Source of the DNA: Paenibacillus_E sp052115445
GTDB taxonomy: Bacteria > Bacillota > Bacilli > Paenibacillales > NBRC-103111
Assembly (NCBI RefSeq): GCF_052115445.1
Contig: NZ_JBFRGR010000009.1
Coordinates: forward strand, 124,001-188,000
Length of the DNA: 64,000 bases
Reading direction: 5' to 3'
Part shown: positions 8,962 through 18,132 of the stretch, piece after piece
Numbering within the stretch: position 1 is the first letter of the stretch
How the letters are laid out: each line of letters starts with the position of its first letter
The notes under the pieces: model-generated
The model's database searches: none
The model's input: only the letters and a program-made list of their open reading frames with translations
Told to the model about the DNA's origin: nothing
Position numbers and translations under genes: made by a program

Positions 8962-9600
8962 GTGCCATTTAAAACAAAGGACAAAATTGTATTTATAGGT
9001 GATAGCATTACGGACAAAGGCAGAAAAAAAGACCCCTTAAAATTGGGCTCGGGCTATGTTCGGCTGTTGCATGATTATCTCACAGCGTTATACCCTAAGT
9101 TGTCGCTAAAGATCATCAATGAAGGCGTATCGGGAAACCGAGTGATTGATTTAGAAAAAAGATGGAGAATGGATGTCTTGGATCATCAGCCGCAGTGGAT
9201 TTCAGTTTCTATCGGGATCAATGATGTTTGGCGGCAGTTGGATTCGCCGGATGCGGAGCAAGTATACCCTGACAAGTTCGAATCCGTATATCGCAGTCTG
9301 TTAGAGCAAACCAAACAATTACCTAATTGTCGTGTGATCCTCATGCAGCCTACAGTCATCAAGGAGTATCCTGATTCTACAGGAACCCGTTTACTTAAGC
9401 CCTATGTTGATATTGTCAATCGACTGACAGAAGAATTCAATGCCATCCTTGTGCCGACACATGAAGCCTTTCTGAATTTCTTGCAATGTGAAATAGGTCA
9501 GGATTTAACGACGGACGGCGTTCATATGAACACGCTTGGGGATATGTTGATGGCTACAACTTGGCTGAAGGCGGTTACTGGCGTTCCTAATCGAAATTAA
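8962..9600 (+). CDS. SGNH/GDSL hydrolase, probable carbohydrate esterase
   Basis: The 212-residue product is an SGNH hydrolase with all four blocks: GDSIT (nucleophile Ser), NEGVSGNRV (Gly), SIGINDVW (Asn) and TTDGVHMN (Asp/His). It is cytosolic, since there is no signal peptide. The start is GTG with AAGGAG nine bases upstream, and the protein begins MPFKTKDKIVFIGDS. Homologues remove acetyl groups from pectic and hemicellulosic oligosaccharides, which fits a locus degrading decorated plant glycans. It is the last gene of the acid-sugar operon, followed at once by a terminator hairpin. The ester substrate is not predictable from sequence. Confidence 0.88.
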   Translation: MPFKTKDKIVFIGDSITDKGRKKDPLKLGSGYVRLLHDYLTALYPKLSLKIINEGVSGNRVIDLEKRWRMDVLDHQPQWISVSIGINDVWRQLDSPDAEQVYPDKFESVYRSLLEQTKQLPNCRVILMQPTVIKEYPDSTGTRLLKPYVDIVNRLTEEFNAILVPTHEAFLNFLQCEIGQDLTTDGVHMNTLGDMLMATTWLKAVTGVPNRN

Positions 9601-9621
9601 TGCACACGATCATTCAAACTT

Positions 9622-9658
9622 CAGACTGCATGCCATTCATCATGGCTGCAGTCTTTTT
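9622..9658 (+). terminator. Rho-independent terminator after the acid-sugar operon
   Basis: AGACTGCA (9623-9630) pairs with TGCAGTCT (9647-9654). An inner TGCCA/TGGC match extends the stem, and a run of five T follows (9654-9658). Confidence 0.8.
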
Positions 9659-9702
9659 CATGACATTTTTTCAAGAAAAACGCGGTGAGGTGGAGGGCGT
9701 CG

Positions 9703-9756
9703 CCTATAAAATAGGTGAATTCGCCCTATAACCGAAAGTTGAATTTTAGATACACT
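9703..9756 (+). promoter_or_regulatory. Promoter A with CCTATAA direct repeat
   Basis: CCTATAA at 9703-9709 and again at 9725-9731 gives a 22-base start-to-start spacing. TACACT, a 4/6 match to the -10 consensus, starts at 9751, 26 bases after the second copy. The same geometry occurs at 23407. This would drive the operon that now begins with the broken GH78 gene. The first copy is also half of a small palindrome, CCTATAAAATAGG. Confidence 0.6.
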
Positions 9757-9796
9757 TGACTCAAGAAACCCGCTGAAGGGAATCTGTCCATAGGAG

Positions 9797-10581
9797 ATGA
9801 GGTTCTTGAAAGTTTCTGATCTGAAAACGGAATACTCTGAAAATCCGTTAGGCCTAGTAACGACCGTTCCACGTTTAAGCTGGATCCTGAAATCGGAAGC
9901 ATACAATCAGTTCCAATCTACGATGTAACATCGTATCTGGGTAACGGAACTATGGCTCTAGGTGCAATCCTAGGGACCGGATGGTACGCCGGCAACGTAG
10001 GCATGTTTGGACCAAACAAATATGGCGATAATCCCTATTTGCTCCTTGAACTGCATATCGAATATGAAGACGGTTCTACTCAAATCGTTGTGTCCGACCA
10101 GTCATGGAAGACAATGGCAGGTCCAGTCTTGTATTCGGATTTACTTAAAGGCGAAAGCTTTGATGCTCGTTTGGAGCCAAAGGGATGGAGCTTGCCAGGC
10201 TTTGACGATGATGCATGGGAGTCACCTAGTATCTTTGAAAGATATGAAGGGGTTCTGACCCCACAAGTAGATCCTCCTGTTCAAGTCATGAAGGAGATGC
10301 TGCCGGTCAGCATGAAGAAAACTCCGCGCGGCTCCTATCTGTTTGATATGGGACAAAATATGGTCGGCTGGGTGCGTCTTCAGATTGAAGACGGACAAGA
10401 AGGTCAACTCGTTACCGTCAGCTGCGCAGAAATGTTGAATGAAGACAATACGTTATACACGATAAACCTTCGTGAAGCCGTTCAGCAGGAGACCTATAGG
10501 AACATCAACCAATCAATCCGTTTACAGCGCCGGTTCAGGAAGCTATACATTCATTTCCCGGTGGACGGTTATTCCGAATAA
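9797..10581 (+). pseudogene. GH78 alpha-L-rhamnosidase remnant
   Basis: From the ATG at 9797 (or the TTG at 9806) one frame reads a typical GH78 N-terminus, with EYSENPLGL and PRLSW, until a stop at 9926-9928. The next frame then resumes homology at about 9919 as YDVTSYLGNG and continues through YLLLELHIEYEDGS and FDMGQNMVGWVRL, both GH78 beta-sandwich landmarks, to a stop at 10581. Between the two pieces the normal intervening stretch is missing. After EMLNEDNTLYTINLREA the sequence degenerates, and the entire (alpha/alpha)6 catalytic domain with its CPxRE motif is absent. The gene has therefore suffered at least an internal deletion with frameshift and loss of the 3' two thirds. An intact relative lies at 1-2249. 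A promoter element still precedes the remnant, so it may survive as a transcribed 5' leader for the GH29 operon. Confidence 0.85.
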
Positions 10582-10593
10582 AGGAGAGAGACG

Positions 10594-11898
10594 ATGACAT
10601 TTGAAGTTGAGAAAACAACAGGAGACAGTGAATGGTTCACCCATGACCGTTTCGGCATGTTTATTCATTGGGGATTATATTCATTAGCAGCTAGACATGA
10701 ATGGCTGCAATCCCGCGAAAAATTGAGCGGGGAACAGTACAGTAATAAATATTTCAAACGATTTGATCCGGATTTATACGATCCCGAGCTTTGGGCTCAG
10801 CTTGCATCCGATGCGGGCATGAAGTACTTTGTAGCGACAACAAAGCATCATGAGGGCTTTTGCTTATGGGACAGTAAGCTTACCGATTATAAAGCAACGA
10901 ATTCTCCCGCAGGGCGTGATGTGCTAAGACCTATGGTAGATGCGTTCCGTAAACGTAATATGAAGGTAGGTTTATATTATTCCTTGCTCGACTGGCATCA
11001 TCCTCATTATACGGTTGATCCTAAACATCCGCTTCGCTTTGATCCCAATCATATCGCTGGGAATAATCGACTAGACTTCACTAACTATCGAAACTATTTG
11101 TATGGACAAACGAAGGAATTACTGACGGATTTCGGTCAAGTGGATCTGTTATTTTATGATTTTTCGTTCCCAGAAGAAAACGGTTTGGCGGGCAAAGGCA
11201 AGGACGATTGGGGCAGTGAAGAGCTGGTCAAAATGATCCGCATCCTACAGCCGAACATTCTATTGAACGACCGATTGCAGGTGGGGGGCGATATCACAAC
11301 CCCTGAACAATATATGCCGACCAAATGGGTTCAGGTAAACGGAAAGCGTGTCGTATGGGAAACTTGCCACACCTTTAGCGGGTCGTGGGGCTATCACCGG
11401 GAAGAAGAGTCATGGAAAAGTGTCGAATTGTTGATCAAAATGATGATTGATACTGTCAGTAAAGGCGGCAATCTATTATTGAATGTCGGCCCAACTGGCC
11501 GCGGTGAATTCGATGAGCGTGCCGTAAATCGGTTGAAGGGAATAGGTGAATGGATGAAGCGGCATAACCGCTCCATCTACGGATGCACACAAGCGCCGGA
11601 AACATTCGTGTGCCCGGATGATTGTCGGTTAACATACAATCCACAGTTGAATCGCATGTATGTGCATGTGTACAGCTGGCCGTTCAAAAATATCCATCTT
11701 CACGGATTTGCTGGAAAAGTAGAGTATGCACAATTCTTAAACGATGCGTCCGAAATTAGATTTAAGCAAGGCTTTGTGCAAAGCGGTATTGAAAACGGAG
11801 CCTTCAAAGAAGGTCGAGATGAGCATACCGTGACGCTATCGCTGCCTGTCAAGAAACCGAATGTGACCGTTCCGGTCATTGAACTATTTTTGAAATAA
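10594..11898 (+). CDS. GH29 alpha-L-fucosidase
   Basis: The 434-residue product is a compact GH29 enzyme. The N-terminal signature WFTHDRFGMFIHWGLYS is characteristic, followed by KYFVATTKHHEGFCLWDS and MKVGLYYSLLDWH. The nucleophile Asp is at about residue 189 in DLLFYDFSF, and GGNLLLNVGPTGRGEF closes the barrel. GH29 enzymes release alpha-linked L-fucose with retention. No signal peptide is visible, so it should act on imported oligosaccharides. AAAGGAGAGAG precedes the ATG, only 12 bases after the rhamnosidase remnant, showing they share a transcript. Fucose or a modified fucose (for example 2-O-methyl) are possible substrates. Confidence 0.93.
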   Translation: MTFEVEKTTGDSEWFTHDRFGMFIHWGLYSLAARHEWLQSREKLSGEQYSNKYFKRFDPDLYDPELWAQLASDAGMKYFVATTKHHEGFCLWDSKLTDYKATNSPAGRDVLRPMVDAFRKRNMKVGLYYSLLDWHHPHYTVDPKHPLRFDPNHIAGNNRLDFTNYRNYLYGQTKELLTDFGQVDLLFYDFSFPEENGLAGKGKDDWGSEELVKMIRILQPNILLNDRLQVGGDITTPEQYMPTKWVQVNGKRVVWETCHTFSGSWGYHREEESWKSVELLIKMMIDTVSKGGNLLLNVGPTGRGEFDERAVNRLKGIGEWMKRHNRSIYGCTQAPETFVCPDDCRLTYNPQLNRMYVHVYSWPFKNIHLHGFAGKVEYAQFLNDASEIRFKQGFVQSGIENGAFKEGRDEHTVTLSLPVKKPNVTVPVIELFLK

Positions 11899-11927
11899 GC
11901 GAATAGAATGGAGGTTGGTTTAAAACG

Positions 11928-14639
11928 ATGAAAGTTATTACTATTGGATACGCGCCCAATCCTGCTCCGCGGGTGGAAAATGGCATAAGGTTGCTGAAAC
12001 AAGCGCTGCTGGATTGTGGCTATGAGGTGAATGCGGAGGAAGTGTCCTGGACGTGGGACAGCTACCGATCCATACAGGGAAGAAAAATCTTTGTGGGAAA
12101 TCGCAAAGAATCCGAATTGCTGCAGCAACTGGAAGAACGAGATGTCCTGCTGTATCACACGGAAGCTCCAGAGGGAGAAGGATTTTATATAGCTACTGGT
12201 CCTGGGAACCTGACGTCAGTTTCCGGAGGCAATGATTCCGGCGTACTTTACGGTTGCTTGGAGCTCGCTGGGCGGATTCGCGCTGCAGGGCTTCTGCCCG
12301 AAGATATCGCTTATGGGGACGCTCCTCGTTTTTCGTTGAGGGGACCAGCGATCGGACTGCAGAAAACAACTGTCGAACCGCCTCGTCAAACATATGAATA
12401 TCCGATTACTGAGGCACGTTTCCCTTGGTTTTACGACCGGACATTGTGGCAGGAATTTCTCGATATGCTGCTGGAACAGCGGTGCAACATCGTCTATTTG
12501 TGGTCTGGGCATCCTTTTTCCTCTTTAGTGAAATTGGCGGATTACCCGGAGGCGCTTGAAGTTACAGAAGAAGAATTCGCGCTGAACGTTGAAATGTTCA
12601 GCTGGGTGGCGCAAGAAGCAGATCGTCGAGGCATATGGCTCGTATTGAAGTTCTACAACATTCATATTCCGCTGCCATTTGCCGAGAAGCACGGATTGAA
12701 GCTGCATCAACCGAAACCGCTTCCGTTAACCAGTGATTACTATAAAAAGTCGATTGCCTCCTTTGTGCGTTCATTCCCTAACGTGGGGTTGATGGTCTGC
12801 CTTGGGGAAGCGCTGCAGGGACAAATATACGGTGTGGAATGGTTTAACGAAACGATTCTAGCAGGCTTGCTGGAAGGGCTAAAGGATTCAAATGTGAAGG
12901 AAAAGCCGCCAATCATTCTGAGATCCCATGCGATTGAGCCGCAAAAAGTCATTGAGGCGGCGCTGCCTCTATATCCAAATTTGTATACAGAGGCCAAATA
13001 TAACGGAGAATCATTGACCACGTATACACCGCGAGGCAAATGGTTAGACATTCACAACCGTCTCGGCTCACTAGAGACGATTCATATCGTGAATGTACAT
13101 ATTCTTGCTAACCTGGAGCCTTTTCGTTACGGGGCACCTTCGTTTATCCAAAAATGCATGCAGGCCGCCAAATACCGGCTGAAAGCGAACGGGCTTCATC
13201 TGTATCCATTGTTTTTCTGGGATTGGCCGTTTTCCCCAGATTTGGCTGAGCCAAGACTTAAACAACTGGACCGCGATTGGATATGGTTCGCAGCTTGGTT
13301 CCGTTACGCTTGGAATCCAGACCGCGATCCGGCCGCAGAACGGAATTACTGGACCGATGTGCTTGGCCAACGATTCGGCAGTCCAGAAGCAGGTGAAGCG
13401 ATACTTACCGCATACGAAGCGTCCGGCGAATGTGCGCCTAAATTGCTGCGGCGGTTCGGCATTACCGAAGGCAATCGTCAAACGATGAGCCTGGGCATGA
13501 CGATGAGTCAATTGACGAATCCAGATCGGCACATGCCGTGGCCTGATTTATGGGAATCCCAATCTCCTCAGGGGGAAAGGCTGGAGGACTATGTGAACCG
13601 TGAGTTGAAAGGCGAACCGCACATCGGAGAAACACCTCCGGAAATTATCGAAGATGTCAGTCGGCATGCGGCAGACGCCGTGCATGCGATCGAGAGGGCG
13701 CGCAAATTAGTGAAACGAAACTGGGATGAATTTGATCGCTTATACGATGACATTCAGGCCATTCGTCTCATGGTCCATGTCTTTGTGCATAAAGTTCAAG
13801 CGGCATTGCTCATTTTGACTTACAAAGGCAGGGCTCAAGGGGAATATTTCACACAGTTGGAATTGTTGGAAGAGGCCGCTGGGCAGCTTGAGAGCTCCTT
13901 GAAAAGCTACCGGGCACTGACGACTTTGACGGAAAGAACCTATTTATTCGCCAACAGTATGCAAACGCCGCAACGGAAAGTGCCGGTTCGAAACGGTCTT
14001 GAATACAAGCATTGGACCGCGTGTTTGCCAGTTTATGAGTTAGAGTTTGAACGTTTTCAGTTCCATCTTAGTGAGTTAAAGTCAGGTACATTGCCTGAGG
14101 CGCTGAAGAATATGAAAGATCCCATTGTTCCATACGAAGAGGTACCGTTCACTTTACTGTCCGGAAACGCGGAGAAATACCGAGTTGAGAAGGAAGCGCA
14201 AGTGTTTGTGGATGGGGATATTCACATCGTCGGATGTGCGGAGGAACTCGATGGTTTGACAGGTATCCGATTCAGTCAAATGGAAGCGGGTCTAAGCGGA
14301 ATTACGATCGATCTTGAATTGCATCACCCCTCCAAAGTGTTAATTGGATATTTCAATTCAAAAGATGAGCAGTGGCTTCAAGTCCCGAGCTTGGAAGAGA
14401 ATACACATGCAGACGACTTGGGCGGATATGCGCCAGTATTGCAAAAAGGATTACGACTGTATGCGTATCCATCTGTCAATGTGCATACGTTTCGCTATGA
14501 AGCAGGGCGGCATTCGCTCGATTTGGGCAAGGGAGCTTACTTAATTTTGGGCGTCATACCTGCTGATCACGAAGTTCGGCCAAGAAATGTCGAGCACAAA
14601 AATGATGGCATTAACACATTGGATTGGCTGTACGAGTAA
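11928..14639 (+). CDS. Large glycosidase-like protein (GH67/GH20-type N-domain), family unassigned
   Basis: The product is 903 residues without a signal peptide. Residues about 1-140 look like the alpha/beta zincin-like N-domain seen before GH20 and GH67 barrels, with GFYIATGP, VSGGNDSGVLYG and LAGRIR. A TIM-barrel-like region follows: FSLRGPAIGLQ, EFLDMLLEQRCNIVYLWSG, GIWLVLKFYN, MVCLGEALQG and LHLYPLFFWDW. A helical region and a C-terminal beta-rich segment (about 750-900) complete it. I cannot assign catalytic residues securely; Glu in CLGEALQG and Glu in NLYTEAKYNGES are candidates. Its place between GH29 and GH95 suggests an exo-glycosidase for the same glycan, perhaps on a uronic acid. 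That is inference. Confidence 0.6.
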   Translation: MKVITIGYAPNPAPRVENGIRLLKQALLDCGYEVNAEEVSWTWDSYRSIQGRKIFVGNRKESELLQQLEERDVLLYHTEAPEGEGFYIATGPGNLTSVSGGNDSGVLYGCLELAGRIRAAGLLPEDIAYGDAPRFSLRGPAIGLQKTTVEPPRQTYEYPITEARFPWFYDRTLWQEFLDMLLEQRCNIVYLWSGHPFSSLVKLADYPEALEVTEEEFALNVEMFSWVAQEADRRGIWLVLKFYNIHIPLPFAEKHGLKLHQPKPLPLTSDYYKKSIASFVRSFPNVGLMVCLGEALQGQIYGVEWFNETILAGLLEGLKDSNVKEKPPIILRSHAIEPQKVIEAALPLYPNLYTEAKYNGESLTTYTPRGKWLDIHNRLGSLETIHIVNVHILANLEPFRYGAPSFIQKCMQAAKYRLKANGLHLYPLFFWDWPFSPDLAEPRLKQLDRDWIWFAAWFRYAWNPDRDPAAERNYWTDVLGQRFGSPEAGEAILTAYEASGECAPKLLRRFGITEGNRQTMSLGMTMSQLTNPDRHMPWPDLWESQSPQGERLEDYVNRELKGEPHIGETPPEIIEDVSRHAADAVHAIERARKLVKRNWDEFDRLYDDIQAIRLMVHVFVHKVQAALLILTYKGRAQGEYFTQLELLEEAAGQLESSLKSYRALTTLTERTYLFANSMQTPQRKVPVRNGLEYKHWTACLPVYELEFERFQFHLSELKSGTLPEALKNMKDPIVPYEEVPFTLLSGNAEKYRVEKEAQVFVDGDIHIVGCAEELDGLTGIRFSQMEAGLSGITIDLELHHPSKVLIGYFNSKDEQWLQVPSLEENTHADDLGGYAPVLQKGLRLYAYPSVNVHTFRYEAGRHSLDLGKGAYLILGVIPADHEVRPRNVEHKNDGINTLDWLYE

Positions 14640-14667
14640 GCAAGAGCGACAGATGGGGAGAGAATCT

Positions 14668-17037
14668 ATGACTGATAAAAAATCCACACTCTGGTATGCC
14701 CAGCCGGCCAAGAATTGGTTTGAAGCGCTTCCCATTGGCAACGGCCGGTTTGGAGGGATGGTGTATGGCGGCACGAACAGAGAGCATATTCAATTAAACG
14801 AAGACACGCTTTGGTCGGGTGAACCCCGGGAAACGATCCGCTATGATGCAGAGCGGTATCTCGGATCCGTGCGTGATCTGATATTTTCGAAGAAATATGC
14901 GGATGCCGAGCAGATGATCGAGCAGTACATGGAAGGTCCGGATATTGAATCTTTCCTTCCGCTTGGAGATTTGGAGATTATCAACGACGAAGATGGCGAA
15001 ATTTCGGATTATTGCAGGGAACTGGATCTCGAAGCAGGTGTGATAAGGGTGCGGTACAATCAAAATGGTGCTGTTTACACCCGTGAAGTGTTCGCATCTG
15101 CTGTTGATCAAGTAATGGCGATCCGTTTGAATAGCGAGAGTAAATCAAGTTTTACTGCCTCTCTACATAGTCCACTGCAGTTTTCCGTACGCAAAACAGG
15201 AGCAGACCGGATAACGCTCACTGGCCGCTGCCCGTATCATGTATTGCCAAATACGGTCAAATCCGCTGACCCTGTTGAATATGCCGAGGGGAAAGGAATA
15301 GGCTTTGAAATCCACCTTCAAGCGACTGCAGAATCCGGTAAAGTGGAAGTCAGCGGTGGGCGCATTCGCGTTAGCGGGAAAGGGGCGGTAACTTTACTGC
15401 TGGCCGCTGCTACAAGCTATAACGGTTTCGACAAAGATCCGGCTGTTCTAGGCGAAAATCCAACAGACATGTGTGTGGCATGGCTTTCGAATGCCATTCG
15501 GCTGGGCTACGATCAGGTAAAAGAGCGTCATATGGGTGATTACGCTGCACTTTTCAACAGAGTGTTAATTGACATTGGCGGTAGGGGTGAAGACCACAGC
15601 ATTCTTCCTACGGATGTTCGCATCCAGGCAGTCAAAAATGGATCTGTTGATCCTGGCCTCGCCGCATTGTTCTTTCAGTACGGGAGATATTTGCTGATAT
15701 CCAGCTCTCGTCCTGGTACACAGCCTGCCAATTTGCAGGGAATTTGGAATGACAAAACCCAACCTCCTTGGTGCAGCAGCTGGACGACAAATATTAATAT
15801 TGAAATGAACTATTGGCCTGCGGAAGTGGGCAATCTTGCGGAATGCCACCGACCGATGTTTGATTTAATTGAAGATTTACGAATTACAGGCCGGAAAGTA
15901 GCCAGTGTCCATTACCGAAGCAGGGGGTGGACCGCTCATCACAACATCGATTTGTGGCGTACGGCGACGCCTGTCGGCGGTTCGCCCAGTTGGGCCTTCT
16001 GGCCGATGGCCGGTGCTTGGTTATGCCAACATATATGGGAGCATTACGCGTTTAGCCAGGATGAGCACTTTCTTAAACAAGCGTATCCTGCATTGAAAGA
16101 GGCAGCGCTGTTTTGTTTGGATTGGCTTATCGAGGACCCTGATGGCTATCTGGTTACTTGTCCGTCTACTTCCCCAGAAAATTTTTTCATTACTCCTGAG
16201 GGGAAGCCCAGTAGTGTAACCAAAGGAACGACGATGGATTTGGCGTTGATTAAAAGTTTGTTTGCCCATTGTATAGAAGCTAGCCTCATTCTAGACCTAG
16301 ATGACACGTTTAGGGGTCATCTGGAAACGGCATTAAGTCAAATCCCTCCGTTCCGTATTGGGAAATACGGTCAGCTGCAGGAATGGGACGAAGACTTCGA
16401 GGAGTTGGAACCGGGCCACCGACACATTGCGCATTTAGTTGCGCTCCATCCGCTGAACCTCGTTACACGACATGGACAGCCTGAACTGTTTGAAGCCTGC
16501 AGAAAAACACTCGAACGCCGTCTTGCTCACGGTGGGGCGCACACGGGCTGGAGCTGCGCTTGGACGGTTAACTTTTGGGCACGGCTAGGAAACCCAATAG
16601 GCGCCAATAGATCTTTAAATGATTTGCTGGCAGGTCTGCACCCCAACATGATGAATGCTCACAGGCATCCGAAGGTGAAGATGAATATTTTCCAAATAGA
16701 CGGTAATTTTGCCGGTTTGTCAGGCATTGCGGAAATGCTGGTGCAAAGTCATGCTGGAATGATCCAACTACTGCCGGCCTTGCCGCCTGAGTGGCAGCGT
16801 GGAACCGTAAGTGGATTGAGAGCCCGTGGCGGATTTGAAATCGATATGAACTGGAACGAAGGCAAACTTACACGCGCTTGCATCAAGTCGATTGCTGGAA
16901 AGAAGTGCCGCTTATGGAGCGCTCAGCCGGTCCAAGTTCACCTAAATGGACAACTCATTTGTTCAACTGGCGTCGATTCCGCATTTGAAACTGGCGTAGG
17001 ATTCTGTTACGAAATTGTCCCTGTATCGGAGGTTTGA
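14668..17037 (+). CDS. GH95 alpha-L-fucosidase/alpha-L-galactosidase (copy 1)
   Basis: The 789-residue product has the GH95 architecture: an N-terminal beta-sandwich starting WYAQPAKNWFEALPIGNGR, then an (alpha/alpha)6 barrel. Family motifs are all visible. TNINIEMNYWPAEVGNL carries the base-activating Asn pair. LQEWDEDFEE, followed by PGHRHIAHL, carries the acid Glu, and QIDGNFAGLSGIAEML carries the Asp. Family members cleave alpha-L-fucosides or alpha-L-galactosides with inversion. The frame is open from 14587, but GGGGAG at 14655-14660 selects the ATG at 14668. No signal peptide. A second, clearly diverged GH95 lies at 32446, so the two probably have different targets. Confidence 0.93.
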   Translation: MTDKKSTLWYAQPAKNWFEALPIGNGRFGGMVYGGTNREHIQLNEDTLWSGEPRETIRYDAERYLGSVRDLIFSKKYADAEQMIEQYMEGPDIESFLPLGDLEIINDEDGEISDYCRELDLEAGVIRVRYNQNGAVYTREVFASAVDQVMAIRLNSESKSSFTASLHSPLQFSVRKTGADRITLTGRCPYHVLPNTVKSADPVEYAEGKGIGFEIHLQATAESGKVEVSGGRIRVSGKGAVTLLLAAATSYNGFDKDPAVLGENPTDMCVAWLSNAIRLGYDQVKERHMGDYAALFNRVLIDIGGRGEDHSILPTDVRIQAVKNGSVDPGLAALFFQYGRYLLISSSRPGTQPANLQGIWNDKTQPPWCSSWTTNINIEMNYWPAEVGNLAECHRPMFDLIEDLRITGRKVASVHYRSRGWTAHHNIDLWRTATPVGGSPSWAFWPMAGAWLCQHIWEHYAFSQDEHFLKQAYPALKEAALFCLDWLIEDPDGYLVTCPSTSPENFFITPEGKPSSVTKGTTMDLALIKSLFAHCIEASLILDLDDTFRGHLETALSQIPPFRIGKYGQLQEWDEDFEELEPGHRHIAHLVALHPLNLVTRHGQPELFEACRKTLERRLAHGGAHTGWSCAWTVNFWARLGNPIGANRSLNDLLAGLHPNMMNAHRHPKVKMNIFQIDGNFAGLSGIAEMLVQSHAGMIQLLPALPPEWQRGTVSGLRARGGFEIDMNWNEGKLTRACIKSIAGKKCRLWSAQPVQVHLNGQLICSTGVDSAFETGVGFCYEIVPVSEV

Positions 17038-17038
17038 G

Positions 17039-18022
17039 ATGAAATACGTGAATACCATGAAAGAATTTATTTTTGAGGAAGATAGACCGTTCCTTAGCTG
17101 TCACGCATCCACCTTGGAATTGCTGCCTAGCGGCGAAGTTATTGCCGCATGGTTTGGCGGAACACGCGAGAAAGCTGGAGACGTTGCTATTTGGCTGTCA
17201 CGCAGGGGAGTCACGGGGTGGACACCACCCCTTAAAGTAGCGGATCAAGCGGATATTCCGCATTGGAATCCTGTCCTTTTTCGTACCCAGGACGGTAATC
17301 TATTTCTTTATTATAAGGTCGGGACTTCGATTGCCGAATGGGAAACCATGGTTATTCGCTCAACGGATGATGGACACACATGGACGTCTCCGTTTCCCTT
17401 GGTTATGGGGGATAAAGGAGGAAGGGGTCCTGTCAAAAACAAGCCTATCGTTCTGTATGACGGTACGATAGCAGCTCCGGCCTCATTGGAACCAGCCTGG
17501 GATGTATTCGTTGACCTCTCGAGCGACGGAGGCGAGACCTGGACTCGCAGTGAAATCGTTCCCTTGGAGCGCTGCGTAATGAAGGGCTCAGGCATTATCC
17601 AGCCGACCTTATGGGAATCTACCCCTGGAAATGTGCACATGCTCACTCGAAGCAGCGAAGGGCATATATATCGCAGCGACTCAAAGGACGGGGGGAAATC
17701 GTGGTGTACAGCCTATCCCACTGATTTACCCAACAATAATAGCGGAATCGATCTGGTGAAGCTGGATAACGGCACAATTGCACTGGTTTATAATCCCACA
17801 CGTCCGGTAGAGGGGAAGAAAAAGGGGCCGAGAACGCCGCTTGTCATTCGACTTTCGCAGGACAACGGAATGACTTGGGAAAATGAATTTCTGTTAGACC
17901 AAGGAGAAAAGCAATATTCCTACCCCGCTATTGTAGCAAGTGGACTAAACCTATATGTGACCTATACCTGGAAGCGCGAACGCATTGCTTTCTGGAAAAT
18001 AACGCTTTCCGATTTAGCATGA
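17039..18022 (+). CDS. Sialidase-like beta-propeller hydrolase (copy 1)
   Basis: The 327-residue product resembles the predicted neuraminidases of COG4692. Four Asp-box motifs are visible: STDDGHTWTSP, SSDGGETWTRS, SKDGGKSWCTA and SQDNGMTWENE. It also has GEVIAAWFGGTRE near the N-terminus and YSYPAIV near the C-terminus. The canonical sialidase FRIP motif is not evident, so true sialidase activity is doubtful. The start at 17039 is fixed by GGAGG six bases upstream, immediately after the GH95 stop. No signal peptide. Given the neighbours, it may remove an acidic sugar such as a 3-deoxy-ulosonic acid rather than sialic acid, but this is inference. Confidence 0.78.
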   Translation: MKYVNTMKEFIFEEDRPFLSCHASTLELLPSGEVIAAWFGGTREKAGDVAIWLSRRGVTGWTPPLKVADQADIPHWNPVLFRTQDGNLFLYYKVGTSIAEWETMVIRSTDDGHTWTSPFPLVMGDKGGRGPVKNKPIVLYDGTIAAPASLEPAWDVFVDLSSDGGETWTRSEIVPLERCVMKGSGIIQPTLWESTPGNVHMLTRSSEGHIYRSDSKDGGKSWCTAYPTDLPNNNSGIDLVKLDNGTIALVYNPTRPVEGKKKGPRTPLVIRLSQDNGMTWENEFLLDQGEKQYSYPAIVASGLNLYVTYTWKRERIAFWKITLSDLA

Positions 18023-18026
18023 TTGA

Positions 18027-18080
18027 CCTATAGTTTGAGACGATAACCACCATTTAAGTATCAAATGAATTCGATATAAT
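18027..18080 (+). promoter_or_regulatory. Promoter B with CCTATAG element
   Basis: CCTATAG at 18027-18033 lies 48 bases upstream of a perfect TATAAT (18075-18080), the same distance as at promoter C. The expected second copy near 18049 is degenerate (ACCATTTAAG). No good -35 box is present at the proper distance, as expected for an activator-dependent promoter. It would drive the operon that contains the AraC regulator gene. Confidence 0.6.
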
Positions 18081-18132
18081 AATTATGGTAATATTATACA
18101 CCCATAAGTATATATGGGATGGGAGGTCATCC

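Noticed and set aside
10491..10500. CCTATAG inside the GH78 remnant and similar heptamers in coding DNA (for example near 18507)
   Set aside because: Single copies within coding sequence have no partner at 22 bases and no -10 box at the expected distance.
9797..10581. Treating the rhamnosidase remnant as a functional small protein from 9952
   Set aside because: It would start mid-domain, has no ribosome binding site at 9952 and lacks the catalytic domain.
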